DNA of 47,037 nt from an uncultured bacterium (GCA_949292245.1 CASEYV010000004.1:1-47037), one strand, 5' to 3'. Counted from the first letter of the stretch, positions 31,652 through 39,797 are shown. Numbers and translations: made by a program. The notes: generated from the sequence alone by a model not told the origin.

Positions 31652-32236
31652 TTGACCATTGATGAAACTAAACAGGTTATTGACAAAATAAAAATATATC
31701 GTCCAACATTTTGTACACAGTTTGACAAAAGCGAATTTGATAAACTGAAATTAGAATGGTTTAGAATATTTGAGCCATATGACTATATAGATGTGGATAG
31801 AAAATTGGATGAATACTTTGAAGATAATGAAAATTTTGGAAGATATCCTGATCCTTACTATCTTACAAAATATCTTGTAAAAATCGAAAGTAAGATGAAA
31901 CCTGGGATTATGTATATATCTTGTCATATTTGCAATAAAAAAATCGAAATGTGCAATTTTGACAAACATTTTGATAGATGCAGTTCGATCGATTATGTAT
32001 GTCGCAACTATACGAAATATTTTAATAAGACAATAGATAAAAGTGCATTATGTAAATTGTCAAATATTGAATTTGGGCAAAGATATTGGGAGTTTTGTGA
32101 ATTATTAGTGGATAAACCTGGACTTTCTAATTTAGAAAAACGTGCTTTAACTAATGCCATATTAACTCATTATGGTAAAGAACCTTTATATGAAATAGAA
32201 GAAATGGCAAGAAAAATAGGTGAAGAAAATGATTGA
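31652..32236 (+). CDS. Helicase-loader-like protein (G39P type) with zinc-binding C-terminus
   Basis: Residues 1-75 (DETKQVIDKIKIYRPTFCTQF, KLEWFRIFEPYDYIDVDRKLDEYF) match the SPP1 G39P family of helicase loaders/inhibitors. The rest has CHICNKKIEMCNFDKHFDRC, a probable zinc site, and a helical tail. It likely hands a host replicative helicase to the initiator; no phage helicase or polymerase gene is present. Start TTG 31652 after AAAGGTGA. Confidence 0.65.
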   Translation: MTIDETKQVIDKIKIYRPTFCTQFDKSEFDKLKLEWFRIFEPYDYIDVDRKLDEYFEDNENFGRYPDPYYLTKYLVKIESKMKPGIMYISCHICNKKIEMCNFDKHFDRCSSIDYVCRNYTKYFNKTIDKSALCKLSNIEFGQRYWEFCELLVDKPGLSNLEKRALTNAILTHYGKEPLYEIEEMARKIGEEND

Positions 32237-32564
32237 TCTATTAGATTTAAGCAACTGGAAAAAGCAAAAAGATATTATATTAGAACTTCATAGAGAATAT
32301 GGAATAAATATTTCATCTCGCGAATGGCGTACTCAGGTGGAAAGATGGAACAAAAAATTTGCCGACGGAGAAGTTGACATTTATATAACACATTCTAACT
32401 CAAAAGGCTTTAAAGCTACAAAGGATTATAATGAAGCCAAAATTGCGAGAAATGATTATATGAAAAGAGCCATAAATATGATAAAAAAGGCTTATGATTG
32501 TGACAGAGGATTTAGAAATTTAAACAACTATAAATTTGATTATGAAAGTGGTGAATTGAAGTGA
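32229..32564 (+). CDS. Hypothetical protein (111 aa) in replication operon
   Basis: ATG 32229 lies after AGGTGAAG. The segment REYGINISSREWRTQVERWNKKFADGEVDIYITHSNSKGFKAT resembles small proteins that accompany initiators in Bacillota phages and has a winged-helix look, but no function is established. It overlaps the previous gene by 8 bases and the next by 4. Confidence 0.65.
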   Translation: MIDLLDLSNWKKQKDIILELHREYGINISSREWRTQVERWNKKFADGEVDIYITHSNSKGFKATKDYNEAKIARNDYMKRAINMIKKAYDCDRGFRNLNNYKFDYESGELK

Positions 32565-32932
32565 GAATTGTTGATGTATTTAAAGAAAAATGGCAAATTG
32601 TTGACGAAAATATGAAGATGCGGAAAGGAAAATTTGAAACAGAGCAAAAACTAATTGACAAAGGCAGGGAATTAGAAGAAATAAACAAAAAATACATTAA
32701 TTTGCTTGAAGAAAAAAGTGAACAATTTGATTTATATGTTAAATATCAAGAGCAATGTGTATCGTATGCTAATGAAAAACGAGAATTAAAAAAACAACTA
32801 GCCGAATCAAATGAAAAATGTACAATGTTAAGTTTACAAAGTGAAGAATTAATAAAAAAAATTGACAAGCTAGAAAGAAAAACAAAAACTTTAATGAATC
32901 AATTAAAAAAGCAAGATGAAAAATCAACTTAG
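32561..32932 (+). CDS. Coiled-coil protein (123 aa)
   Basis: Starts at GTG 32561 after GGTGAATTG. Almost the whole protein is a Lys/Glu-rich coiled coil (ELKKQLAESNEKC, LIKKIDKLERKTKTLMNQLKKQ). It has no catalytic motif. It overlaps the start of the following small gene. Confidence 0.65.
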   Translation: MRIVDVFKEKWQIVDENMKMRKGKFETEQKLIDKGRELEEINKKYINLLEEKSEQFDLYVKYQEQCVSYANEKRELKKQLAESNEKCTMLSLQSEELIKKIDKLERKTKTLMNQLKKQDEKST

Positions 32933-33092
32933 TGAAAATATCGAATATAGTTATGATTGGCTTGTTAAAGAAATAATTAAAACTGATTTTGAACAGAAGA
33001 AGACTGGGAAAATCAAGTATGTAAAAATGACTAAGATAGATTTATTAAAATTAGTACAGAAATTTATAAAATTAAATGAAAAAGGTGAGTAA
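32916..33092 (+). CDS. Small hypothetical protein (58 aa)
   Basis: The frame starts at ATG 32916 inside the end of the preceding gene and ends right before the ERF gene (its stop touches the next ATG). The product is basic and helical (EYSYDWLVKEIIKTDFEQKK, KIDLLKLVQKFIKL). The tight packing on both sides supports a real gene. Its GGTGAG end provides the ribosome site of the ERF gene. Confidence 0.6.
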   Translation: MKNQLSENIEYSYDWLVKEIIKTDFEQKKTGKIKYVKMTKIDLLKLVQKFIKLNEKGE

Positions 33093-33818
33093 ATGAAAAA
33101 TGTATTAAATAAATTATTTAAAATCCAACAAGAATTAAAAGTTCCTAAAAATCAAAGAAATACATTTGGCAATTACAATTTTAGAAGCTGTGAAGATATT
33201 ATGGAAGCAAGTAAGCCAATATGTTCTAAATATAATTGTTTAATAACTTGTAGTGATGAAATTACAGTTTTTGGCGAACATAATCCAAATCTCTATGAGG
33301 AAAAATATTACGATAAAGATTTAAAAAAAGAAAATGTGAAAACTAATTCTGTAGGGCAACAAAGATTTTATGTTAAAGCTACAGCTACATTATATGACTT
33401 AGATAGTGAAGAAATTATTAGTACTGTAGCTTATGCAAGAGAAGAAGAAACAAAAAAAGGCATGGACCAATCGCAAATAACAGGTGCTAGCAGTAGTTAT
33501 GCTCGTAAATATGCTTTAAACGGATTATTGCAACTTGATGATAATAAAGATGCTGATACAAATGAGTATAAAAATCAGCAAGAAAATAAACAAAACTCTA
33601 ATTTGCAATCGAAATCTAAAAAAACTCAAGCCGATTTAGAAAAAATGGATCAAGGACAACTCCAAGCAATTAGAATTTTACTTAATAAAAATGAAGAATT
33701 AAAAAAGAAAACATATGAAAAATTAAAAATTGAACATTCGGAAGAATTATTAAATAAACTAACGAAAAAACAAGCAACTTCATTGATAAAACAATTAAAA
33801 GAAAAGGTTGGTGAATAA
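33093..33818 (+). CDS. erf: ERF-family single-strand annealing protein
   Basis: The 241-aa protein has the ERF signature: LFKIQQELKVPKNQRNTFGNYNFRSCEDIMEA near the start, RFYVKATATLYD, and TKKGMDQSQITGASSSYARKYALNGLLQLDD near residue 140. It anneals complementary DNA strands in phage recombination, together with the nuclease encoded next. The C-terminus has a three-helix end domain (QLQAIRILLNKNEELKKK). Confidence 0.9.
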   Translation: MKNVLNKLFKIQQELKVPKNQRNTFGNYNFRSCEDIMEASKPICSKYNCLITCSDEITVFGEHNPNLYEEKYYDKDLKKENVKTNSVGQQRFYVKATATLYDLDSEEIISTVAYAREEETKKGMDQSQITGASSSYARKYALNGLLQLDDNKDADTNEYKNQQENKQNSNLQSKSKKTQADLEKMDQGQLQAIRILLNKNEELKKKTYEKLKIEHSEELLNKLTKKQATSLIKQLKEKVGE

Positions 33819-34702
33819 TGAAAATTACAAATTTGCATAATATGCCCGATATGTTAGTTAGAGCAGTTGAAAGAGAATATATATATCGAGACAAAAGATA
33901 TTCAATAACATCATTATTAGAACCACAACGAATTATTGCTTTAAAAAGAAGATATAATGACCAAATAGAGCAAGATATAACAGATTGTATGTTTATGTTG
34001 CTTGGTACAAAAACACATTTTGAATTAGAAAATATTGAATTAAAAGAAAATGAATTTGTTGAAGACCATTTAGAATATACATTTGAAAATGGTTATACTC
34101 TATCTGGAATTATAGACCATTATGATGATAAATATTTAGACGATTACAAAACTTGTAAAGCATACTCATTAATATTTAAAAGTGATTATGATAAGTGGAA
34201 AAAGCAGTTACAAATGGGTTCATATCTTGCTTATAAAAAAGATGGTAAATGGCGAAAAAAAGGAAGAATAGTCGCTTTAATAAAAGATTGGAATAGATTA
34301 GATGCTCAAAGCAAAAGTGATTATCCTAAATATCCATGCCAAGTAATCAACTTTGATTTAGGTACACCAAAACAAGTAGAAAAAATGATATTGGAAAAAT
34401 TTGATATGGTCATTGAATTAGAGCAAATGTCAGATGAAGAATTACCACTTTGTACAGCAGAGGAAAGATTTAATAAAGGTACAACTTGGGCAGTAAAAAA
34501 GAAAAAAAATAAAAAAGCCTCTAAAGTTCATGATAGCGAAGAAGAAGCAAAAAAGCATTTGGAAAATCTAGAAAAGGACTATCCAAATGAATATGAAATA
34601 GAAAAACGTGAAGGACAAAACTTGCGCTGTGAGTGTTATTGTAATGTAAATATGTTTTGTTCTTATTACAAATCGAAATATATGAAGGGAGAAGAAAAAT
34701 GA
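33818..34702 (+). CDS. PD-(D/E)XK nuclease (Cas4/RecB-like recombination exonuclease)
   Basis: The 294-aa protein has a RecB-family core: HFELENI, GIIDHYDDKYLDDYKTCKAYSL with the D...DxK active site (about 107-120), QLQMGSYLAYKK, and C-terminal cysteines RCECYCNVNMFCSYY that could hold a metal or Fe-S cluster as in Cas4/AddB. A basic insertion VKKKKNKKASK precedes them. It probably makes the 3' tails used by the ERF protein; start and previous stop overlap by one base. Confidence 0.82.
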   Translation: MKITNLHNMPDMLVRAVEREYIYRDKRYSITSLLEPQRIIALKRRYNDQIEQDITDCMFMLLGTKTHFELENIELKENEFVEDHLEYTFENGYTLSGIIDHYDDKYLDDYKTCKAYSLIFKSDYDKWKKQLQMGSYLAYKKDGKWRKKGRIVALIKDWNRLDAQSKSDYPKYPCQVINFDLGTPKQVEKMILEKFDMVIELEQMSDEELPLCTAEERFNKGTTWAVKKKKNKKASKVHDSEEEAKKHLENLEKDYPNEYEIEKREGQNLRCECYCNVNMFCSYYKSKYMKGEEK

Positions 34703-34785
34703 TAAAAATAGGTAAAAAAGAAATAGAAGAAATTTTAACTAGATATGGAATCATTGATAAGAAAGGAAAATTGGTGACTGAATAA
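34699..34785 (+). CDS. Very small protein (28 aa)
   Basis: ATG 34699 lies 8 bases behind GGGAGAAG and overlaps the stops of neighbours on both sides (TAATG at its end). The peptide MIKIGKKEIEEILTRYGIID with a short charged tail looks like a helix-hairpin. Similar mini-proteins occur in phage recombination operons, but the function is unknown. Confidence 0.5.
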   Translation: MIKIGKKEIEEILTRYGIIDKKGKLVTE

Positions 34786-35351
34786 TGAAATTTAAAGTTG
34801 GTGATAGAGTAAAAGTAATTGATCGTATGCAATGTTATAGTACTTACGAAAAATGGGTTGAAAAATATTGTAAACAATACAAAAATAATTGGGTATATAA
34901 TAGTTTAGTTTCTAACGGAATTATATGTGAAATAAAAGTAATAGCTCCACATATTAACTTTGGTTGTTACGTTTATCTAATACAAGATATTAAAACTGGG
35001 GAAGTTTATATAATGGGCAAAAAAGGAATTACTAAAACTAAAGAAAAATACTTCAAGTCGTTACCAGACGATTATACAGGAACTATCGAAGTAAAAAATG
35101 GCTATATAGTAGAGCAAGAGATACTTGATGATGTTGAAAAGAAATATTTAACTAATGTCATTAAACCATTTAAAAATAAAGTAAAAGGTATTTCAAAGCG
35201 ACCTAATGTGAATGAGAAAGCTTATATAGATATAATAATTAACGACAATACTAATGTTTTTCTTCCTGATTTTAAGAATGATACTATGTATAAAGGAATG
35301 GTTGAAAATAAAGAATATACATTAAAGGAGCTAGGATTAGATGTTAAATAG
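34785..35351 (+). CDS. Hypothetical protein (188 aa)
   Basis: The N-terminus MKFKVGDRVKVIDRMQC is an SH3-like/KOW-type barrel start, followed by mixed segments and the end DTMYKGMVENKEYTLKELGLDVK. This kind of protein occurs next to SSB genes in Bacillota phages. A role in nucleic acid contact is possible. It overlaps the SSB gene by 11 bases. Confidence 0.65.
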   Translation: MKFKVGDRVKVIDRMQCYSTYEKWVEKYCKQYKNNWVYNSLVSNGIICEIKVIAPHINFGCYVYLIQDIKTGEVYIMGKKGITKTKEKYFKSLPDDYTGTIEVKNGYIVEQEILDDVEKKYLTNVIKPFKNKVKGISKRPNVNEKAYIDIIINDNTNVFLPDFKNDTMYKGMVENKEYTLKELGLDVK

Positions 35352-35730
35352 AGCAATATTAGTAGGGCGAATATCAACTGACTTGGAATTAAAATATACA
35401 AACAATAATAAGTCATATTGTAGATTCAATTTAGCAGTCAATAGAATAAATGAAGGTACTGACTTTATTACTATTGTAGTATGGAATAAACAGGCTGACA
35501 ACCTAGTGCAATATCAGAATAAAGGTAGCTTAATATTAGTTGAAGGTGCTATTAGCGTTAATAATTATCAAGACCAAAATGGTAATAACAAAACATCATT
35601 TGAAATAATGGCACATAATGTACAATTTTTAGGAAACAAAAGTAAAGCTACTGATAATTCCAATACAAATGACAATGATCCATATGAAGAAATGTCAGAA
35701 GAAATTGATTTAGATGATATATTAGATTAA
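35341..35730 (+). CDS. ssb: Single-stranded DNA-binding protein
   Basis: The 129-aa protein has the SSB OB-fold signature: MLNRAILVGRISTDLELKYT, FNLAVNR, DFITIVVWNKQADNLVQYQNKGSLILVEGAI, SFEIMAHNVQFLG, and an acidic C-terminal tail ending in EEIDLDDILD, similar to the tail that binds partner proteins. GGAG precedes ATG 35341. It works with ERF and the replication proteins. Confidence 0.93.
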   Translation: MLNRAILVGRISTDLELKYTNNNKSYCRFNLAVNRINEGTDFITIVVWNKQADNLVQYQNKGSLILVEGAISVNNYQDQNGNNKTSFEIMAHNVQFLGNKSKATDNSNTNDNDPYEEMSEEIDLDDILD

Positions 35731-35740
35731 GGAGACAATT

Positions 35741-36205
35741 ATGAACGGGCAAGATATAGATATAATAGAAAATTTAATAGAGGCAATATCTATTTTAAAT
35801 AAAACTGATGAATATTTAGAAAATTTAGTTAATATGCTTTCTGAATGTGATAGTCTTAAGAGTGATTATGAACATCTCATCGAAAATACACCTGTTGAAG
35901 ATGTTAATTTAAGACAATTATATTTAGATATGCAAGAAAATTTTGTAAAAAGAAGAAGAATTAAGAATGATATAACATTAAGAGACAACTATAAAAATTT
36001 AACAGCAAGACTCAATAATTCAACTAATCGAGAATTTTTATTGCAAAGTATGAAAAATGTACAATCTAAATTTAGCACAAATTATCATAATCGTATTTTA
36101 ACAGATACTGACCTTGAAAAATTGAAAAATGTAGATGAACAAGAAGTTAAGAAAACTAGAGGTAGACCTAAAAAAATGAAAGATGAGGTAATAGAAAATG
36201 TTTAA
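35741..36205 (+). CDS. Hypothetical protein with AT-hook-like motif (154 aa)
   Basis: Helical, charged protein with a C-terminal TRGRPKKMK, which is an AT-hook-like GRP core flanked by basic residues, so binding to the minor groove of AT-rich DNA is possible. The rest is not recognised. GGAG precedes ATG 35741. It overlaps the next gene by 8 bases. Confidence 0.65.
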   Translation: MNGQDIDIIENLIEAISILNKTDEYLENLVNMLSECDSLKSDYEHLIENTPVEDVNLRQLYLDMQENFVKRRRIKNDITLRDNYKNLTARLNNSTNREFLLQSMKNVQSKFSTNYHNRILTDTDLEKLKNVDEQEVKKTRGRPKKMKDEVIENV

Positions 36206-36416
36206 TAAAAAGAAAAAAATGATTGACAGATTAAAGCAAGAGCTAAAATCTAATGCAAATTATTACGATAAAAAAATAAGTGAATTGAAATTTGAAAATT
36301 ATAGTTTAAGGACAGAAAATGACAGATTAAAAGAAGAAATCAATACATTAATTAAACCATCTAAAACCATTAAAAAAACGCCTAAAAAAACATCTAAACA
36401 ATCTGAAATGGTATAA
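36198..36416 (+). CDS. Small coiled-coil protein with basic tail (72 aa)
   Basis: Residues 5-50 form a coiled coil (RLKQELKSNANYYDKKISELKFENYSLRTENDRLKEEI), followed by a Lys/Thr/Pro-rich tail that resembles histone-like tails. GAGG precedes ATG 36198. No function is known. Confidence 0.6.
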   Translation: MFNKKKKMIDRLKQELKSNANYYDKKISELKFENYSLRTENDRLKEEINTLIKPSKTIKKTPKKTSKQSEMV

Positions 36417-36418
36417 AT

Positions 36419-36751
36419 ATGGACTGTATTCCTTACATCAATGATTTACAAATAGAAATACAAATTTTAAAAGATGTTAAGGCGAATGGTAATTGTGATA
36501 TAGCAATAATCGAAAAAAAAATAGAAGAAAAAGAACAATTATTGAATATTTGTAAAATTAATCTGAATAAATTATCTAATAATCAAATATGTTATAGACT
36601 TTATTTATATATGTTAGATGGTTTATCACCTAGTCAAGCAGTGAAAAAAATAGCCGATGAAAATTATAAAAATGATAAAAAACCTACAAGTATATCAACA
36701 ATTTGGGAAAAATATTACAAAAAAATGAAAAAAATGATAGAATCGGAGTGA
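36419..36751 (+). CDS. Phage transcriptional regulator candidate (ArpU/sigma-like, 110 aa)
   Basis: The protein begins with a coiled segment and ends with LSPSQAVKKIADENYKNDKKPTSISTIWEKYYKKMKKMIE, an HTH-like arrangement reminiscent of ArpU/RinA-type late regulators and sigma region 4. Such genes sit at the end of early operons and turn on later ones. Its stop codon is part of the first GGAGTGA box of promoter 3, so it is the nearest candidate for the activator of those promoters. The family call is tentative. Confidence 0.5.
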   Translation: MDCIPYINDLQIEIQILKDVKANGNCDIAIIEKKIEEKEQLLNICKINLNKLSNNQICYRLYLYMLDGLSPSQAVKKIADENYKNDKKPTSISTIWEKYYKKMKKMIESE

Positions 36752-36777
36752 TTTCGGAGTGATTTCATTGATATTAT
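36745..36777 (+). promoter_or_regulatory. GGAGT-type promoter 3 (tRNA and large RNA operon)
   Basis: GGAGT at 36745 and 36756, 11 bp apart, in GGAGTGATTTCGGAGTGATTTC, then TATTAT (36772-36777) with extended TGA, 16 bp after the second box. It faces the non-coding operon. A second TATAAT at 36777-36782 overlaps it. Confidence 0.75.
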
Positions 36778-36778
36778 A

Positions 36779-36878
36779 TAATTGTGATAGAAATATCACA
36801 ATTTATTGCAAGTGTCACAAAGACACGCTCCTTTCTGAAGTTAGGAAAGTATTTGCCTCCGTTCGTACTTTCCTAAAT
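36779..36878 (+). ncRNA. Hairpin-rich leader of the tRNA operon
   Basis: Three hairpins in a row: a 10-bp stem AATTGTGATA/TATCACAATT capped by GAAA (36780-36803), GTGTC-ACAAA-GACAC, and an 11-bp stem TTAGGAAAGTA/TACTTTCCTAA (36841-36876). This density is not expected by chance. It forms the 5' part of the operon transcript. Confidence 0.6.
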
Positions 36879-36951
36879 GGTGGGGTAGTGTAATGGTAGC
36901 ACATGAGGCTCATAACCTTAAGGACGAGTTCGAATCTCGCGACCGCAACCA
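36879..36951 (+). tRNA. tRNA-Met (CAT), imperfect acceptor stem
   Basis: Anticodon arm TGAGG-CTCATAA-CCTTA gives CAT, D arm GTG...CAC and T arm CGAG-TTCGAAT-CTCG are good, and CCA is encoded. The acceptor GGTGGGG against GACCGCA pairs at only four positions. It may be elongator Met, or Ile with modified CAT, or a decayed copy. An extra base pair can be gained if T at 36878 is included with a bulge. Confidence 0.7.
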
Positions 36952-36955
36952 ATAT

Positions 36956-37031
36956 TCTTGGATAGACAAATGGTAAAGTCATCACACTTTGAATGTGAAG
37001 TTTGGTAGTTCGAATCTATCTCCAAGAGCCA
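36956..37031 (+). tRNA. tRNA-Gln (TTG)
   Basis: Perfect acceptor TCTTGGA/TCCAAGA with G discriminator and encoded CCA. Anticodon arm TCACA-CTTTGAA-TGTGA gives TTG. T arm GGTAG-TTCGAAT-CTATC is good. It starts five bases after tRNA-Met. Confidence 0.93.
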
Positions 37032-38255
37032 ATTTAATGTTCTTTGAAAATAATAAATAAATGAACCATATGAAAGACTATAATACAATATAGTATGGAT
37101 ATTATCTTGTTCTTGTTAGTCGTAAGTGCAGATTTGCGATGGATCGAGTACAATTTGTTGGCAACAACAATATTGAAGACCTAGAAACTAGGAAAAAAGA
37201 TAATAGTGGTTTATTATGAAATGTTATAAGGCACAGAACTAATCGCCGACAACTATTTAACTGACCTGATAGAGTATAAAGGGTTGATAAAACTCGCTAG
37301 TAGTAATGCTGTGGTAGGTAGAGCGAAAACGAGATACCAATAAGTCGGTATTGCAGTTGAAACATAGTGATATGTATATAAGATTAGAAGCTGGTACAAG
37401 TAGCACAAATCTGCAAATTGAAAATTAGGTACGTTGAAAAAAAGTTTTGATAGTTAACAAATACTTAAAAAGTCGTCTAACGTGTGTGAAAGTTGTTGGA
37501 AAGAATCCAATGTAGTCTAAGGCATATTTAATATGCTAGGTATTAGAGGAAATAAGGTCGCTCTTTATCAGGACTAATACTTGCTAGTGGCTGAATAATA
37601 ATTGTTCATAATGAATTAGTATGAGAAATACCATTTATTTATTATTTTTGAGGAACATTAACACTACTTTATAGGTAGTGTACTAATTGATAAAAAATCG
37701 TGTAAAAATGTTATGGATGATATTGAGAGTATCGTATGGGTTAGTAACAGCCTTATAATTATATTAAAATGTAAAATTTGCAATAATTACATAATTAAAA
37801 TAATTATGAAAGCGTATGGTAGGTATCAAGAGGGTTTGCGATGTCCTTATTAGTTAGTACAGTGCTTATAAGCATTATGATACATAAATAGTCGAGGAAG
37901 TTTTAACACATTAAGTTGTGGTTTAGAAAGTCTTTATATACACTGTACGCGTCAGTGTCCTAATATTGGAAAAACTAAGACGATAGGTTGATGACCTTTG
38001 TATCGGGGATTATAACGTACACAGTCGGCTATTAATAACAATAGTGGTTATAGTCTCGGGATTGAGTTAGTGCAAATCTAATTGACGGGAATTGGTATCC
38101 CCAGCCTATCTTCGGCGACCAAAATATAGGTTAAACACAAAATAGAAGAAAACTATGCCTAGTACAAATAGGCAGATACCATATCGCCTTTATTGGCGAC
38201 GCAATGATATGCAATGTTTATAGTAAGTGCACTTGTCTATAAATCTTGCTTATAT
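37032..38255 (+). ncRNA. Large structured non-coding RNA (GOLLD/ROOL-type candidate)
   Basis: About 1.2 kb with no usable reading frame, higher GC than the flanks, and very dense local pairing. Clear stems include TTGTT/AACAA (37155-37167), CCTAG/CTAGG (37180-37192), GCATAT/ATATGC (37522-37536), GTATTAG/CTAATAC (37540-37546/37574-37580), ACACTAC/GTAGTGT (37661-37681), CATAATTA/TAATTATG (37790-37808), CGATAGGT/ACC..TATCG (37981-38005), CCTAT/ATAGG (38105-38130), TGCCTA/TAGGCA (38156-38174), CATATC/GATATG (38180-38211) and TATAG/CTATA (38219-38241). Length, tRNA neighbours and prophage context match the giant ornate phage RNAs GOLLD and ROOL, whose roles are unknown. Which class, if either, cannot be settled by eye. 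Confidence 0.75.
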
Positions 38256-38350
38256 GGGGCATGTAGCTTAATGGGTAGAGTTTGTATCGTAATAACCGGA
38301 AATGATACTTAGTCACGGTTGATGTCAGTTCAAGTCTGACCATATGCCCC
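38256..38350 (+). ncRNA. tRNA-like element at the end of the large RNA
   Basis: Acceptor-like GGGGCAT/ATGCCCC is perfect, a D-arm-like TAGCTTAATGGGTAGAG and a perfect T arm GTCAG-TTCAAGT-CTGAC are present. But the region between has no 5-bp/7-nt anticodon arm: instead GTATCGT/ATGATAC closes an 11-nt loop, there are three extra bases before the acceptor 3' strand, and no CCA follows. It is a tRNA mimic or a degenerate tRNA. Confidence 0.6.
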
Positions 38351-38371
38351 TAATCAAAATGGAATTTAAGA

Positions 38372-38397
38372 AGGGAGAAAAATGTTCTCTCTTTTTG
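38372..38397 (+). terminator. Terminator of the non-coding operon
   Basis: Stem AGGGAGAA/TTCTCTCT (8 bp, one G-T) with loop AAATG and a T-run. It closes the 1.6-kb tRNA and RNA operon just before the HNH-like gene. Confidence 0.8.
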
Positions 38398-38419
38398 TAT
38401 TTAATAAACGAAGTATAAT

Positions 38420-38836
38420 ATGCGAGAAATAACAAAATTAATGATAAACCAATTTAGAATTATGAAATTGGGTTACGATTTTATGGGCTATAAAGTAGAT
38501 AAAAAAAGTAGTTTAAGCTTTCATCATCTTATAGTGCCAAGACGCCTATGTAGCCAAAATGGTTTAGGTGAGGGCTATTTATGGTGGAATGGTGCAATAT
38601 TAAGACAAGATAGATCACACGATTATCTACATTTAATAGAAGCAAAAGATTATGACATATTTCTTGCTATAACAAGTGAAATGATAGACGAAAACATAAA
38701 AGGCTATTTAGACATAGACAATTTAAAAAAAATAAATGAATTATTAAAAATATTTGAAAGAGAATATTGTTCAGATAGAAGTAAAAAAGGAAAGTTATTA
38801 ATTAAAGATAGTTATTATAGGAGAGCAATTTTATGA
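38420..38836 (+). CDS. HNH-like protein (138 aa)
   Basis: The segment SFHHLIVPRRLC (about residues 33-44) followed by GAILRQDRSHDYLHLIE (about 60-76) is the HNH-type pattern of two His clusters with a later His, as in small phage nucleases. Zinc-binding CxxC pairs are missing. It could act in recombination or packaging; the ribosome site before ATG 38420 is weak. It overlaps the RusA gene by 4 bases. Confidence 0.65.
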   Translation: MREITKLMINQFRIMKLGYDFMGYKVDKKSSLSFHHLIVPRRLCSQNGLGEGYLWWNGAILRQDRSHDYLHLIEAKDYDIFLAITSEMIDENIKGYLDIDNLKKINELLKIFEREYCSDRSKKGKLLIKDSYYRRAIL

Positions 38837-39261
38837 AAGTAATTAAATTTACAATATTAGGTAAGCCACAGGGTAAAGCACGACCTAGATTTCGCAAAAT
38901 AGGTGACTATGTATCAACATACAATACAAAGAAAACCGTAGAATATGAAAAATTGGTAAAATCATCAGCAATAAAGCAATGTAAAGACGACTTAGATAAA
39001 GAATATAGCGATAATGTAAAAGTGACTATAAAAGCCTATTTTAAGCCAAATAAGAGTATCTCTAAAAAAAAGTATAATTCATTAATTGGAAAAAAGTTTT
39101 TAAATAAACCAGATGTTGATAATATTGCAAAAATAATATGTGATTCGTTAAATGGGATAGCATACAAAGATGACAAACAAATATCTACGTTAAAAGTAGA
39201 AAAATATTATGATGACGAAGAAAGAATAGAGGTTGAAATAGAATATGGAATTAGTGGTTAA
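38833..39261 (+). CDS. rusA: RusA-like Holliday junction resolvase
   Basis: The 142-aa protein has the RusA pattern GKPQGKARPRF near the start and the acidic active site KPDVDNIAKIICDSLNGIAYKDDKQI (about 93-118). It cuts Holliday junctions made by phage recombination, e.g. before packaging. TAGGAG precedes ATG 38833. Confidence 0.92.
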   Translation: MKVIKFTILGKPQGKARPRFRKIGDYVSTYNTKKTVEYEKLVKSSAIKQCKDDLDKEYSDNVKVTIKAYFKPNKSISKKKYNSLIGKKFLNKPDVDNIAKIICDSLNGIAYKDDKQISTLKVEKYYDDEERIEVEIEYGISG

Positions 39262-39571
39262 AGCAATAATGGTGACAATATTTGTTATTTTATGTTGTTT
39301 AATTATATCTAAAGGGATAAATACACAATTAGGAAAAGAAAGAGACCACCAAAAAAAGTTAAACAAAGAAGTATTAAATTTATACCAAAATAAACAATTA
39401 GAAGTAGATATGTTAATGGCAGTATTAAGACACATTAAGGAACAATTATTACTATTAAAATTAAAAGATTGTCCACTAGAAGAATATAAAAATATTCCGC
39501 TTGAAATCGCTGATTGGATTGAAGAAATTGAAAAAATTAAGGGGTTAAAAGATGATGGGATATATAAGTAG
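39245..39571 (+). CDS. Membrane-anchored coiled-coil protein (108 aa)
   Basis: N-terminal membrane segment (VVKAIMVTIFVILCCLIISKG) followed by helices and a charged end. It resembles small phage membrane proteins of the replication end, and could anchor DNA or another protein. The gene overlaps RusA by 17 bases and the next gene by 20. Confidence 0.6.
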   Translation: MELVVKAIMVTIFVILCCLIISKGINTQLGKERDHQKKLNKEVLNLYQNKQLEVDMLMAVLRHIKEQLLLLKLKDCPLEEYKNIPLEIADWIEEIEKIKGLKDDGIYK

Positions 39572-39797
39572 ATATGATAGGACGTTTCTTGCATTTGTCA
39601 AAAAAAAATATAAAGACTATCAAGTAGAATTTGGTTTTTGGGACGATTATGCTTTGTGGTTGTACGAAATATGTCTACGAAACGATAAGGCATATTATAA
39701 ACAACTGGAAAAAGATTTATGGCAATACGTGGAATTTCAAAGCGGTAAAGAAAGAGATAAGAGAGGTAAGCTAAATGACAACTGGGAAAAAGATTAA
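39552..39797 (+). CDS. Small hypothetical protein (81 aa)
   Basis: ATG 39552 (or the adjacent ATG 39555) follows AGGGGTT. The product is aromatic-rich (FGFWDDYALWLYEICL) and ends in a basic stretch. No family recognised. It overlaps the next gene by 23 bases. Confidence 0.6.
   Translation: MMGYISRYDRTFLAFVKKKYKDYQVEFGFWDDYALWLYEICLRNDKAYYKQLEKDLWQYVEFQSGKERDKRGKLNDNWEKD

Noticed and set aside
34521-34877. 118-codon - strand frame
   Set aside because: It is the shadow of the nuclease and the following genes; composition is Phe/Ser/Ile-rich low complexity and no ribosome site is found.
37032-38255. Coding region or ribosomal RNA in the 1.2-kb gene-free block
   Set aside because: No frame of useful length with a ribosome site exists on either strand, and no recognisable rRNA core sequence is present. 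Dense short-range pairing and tRNA neighbours point to a large phage RNA.
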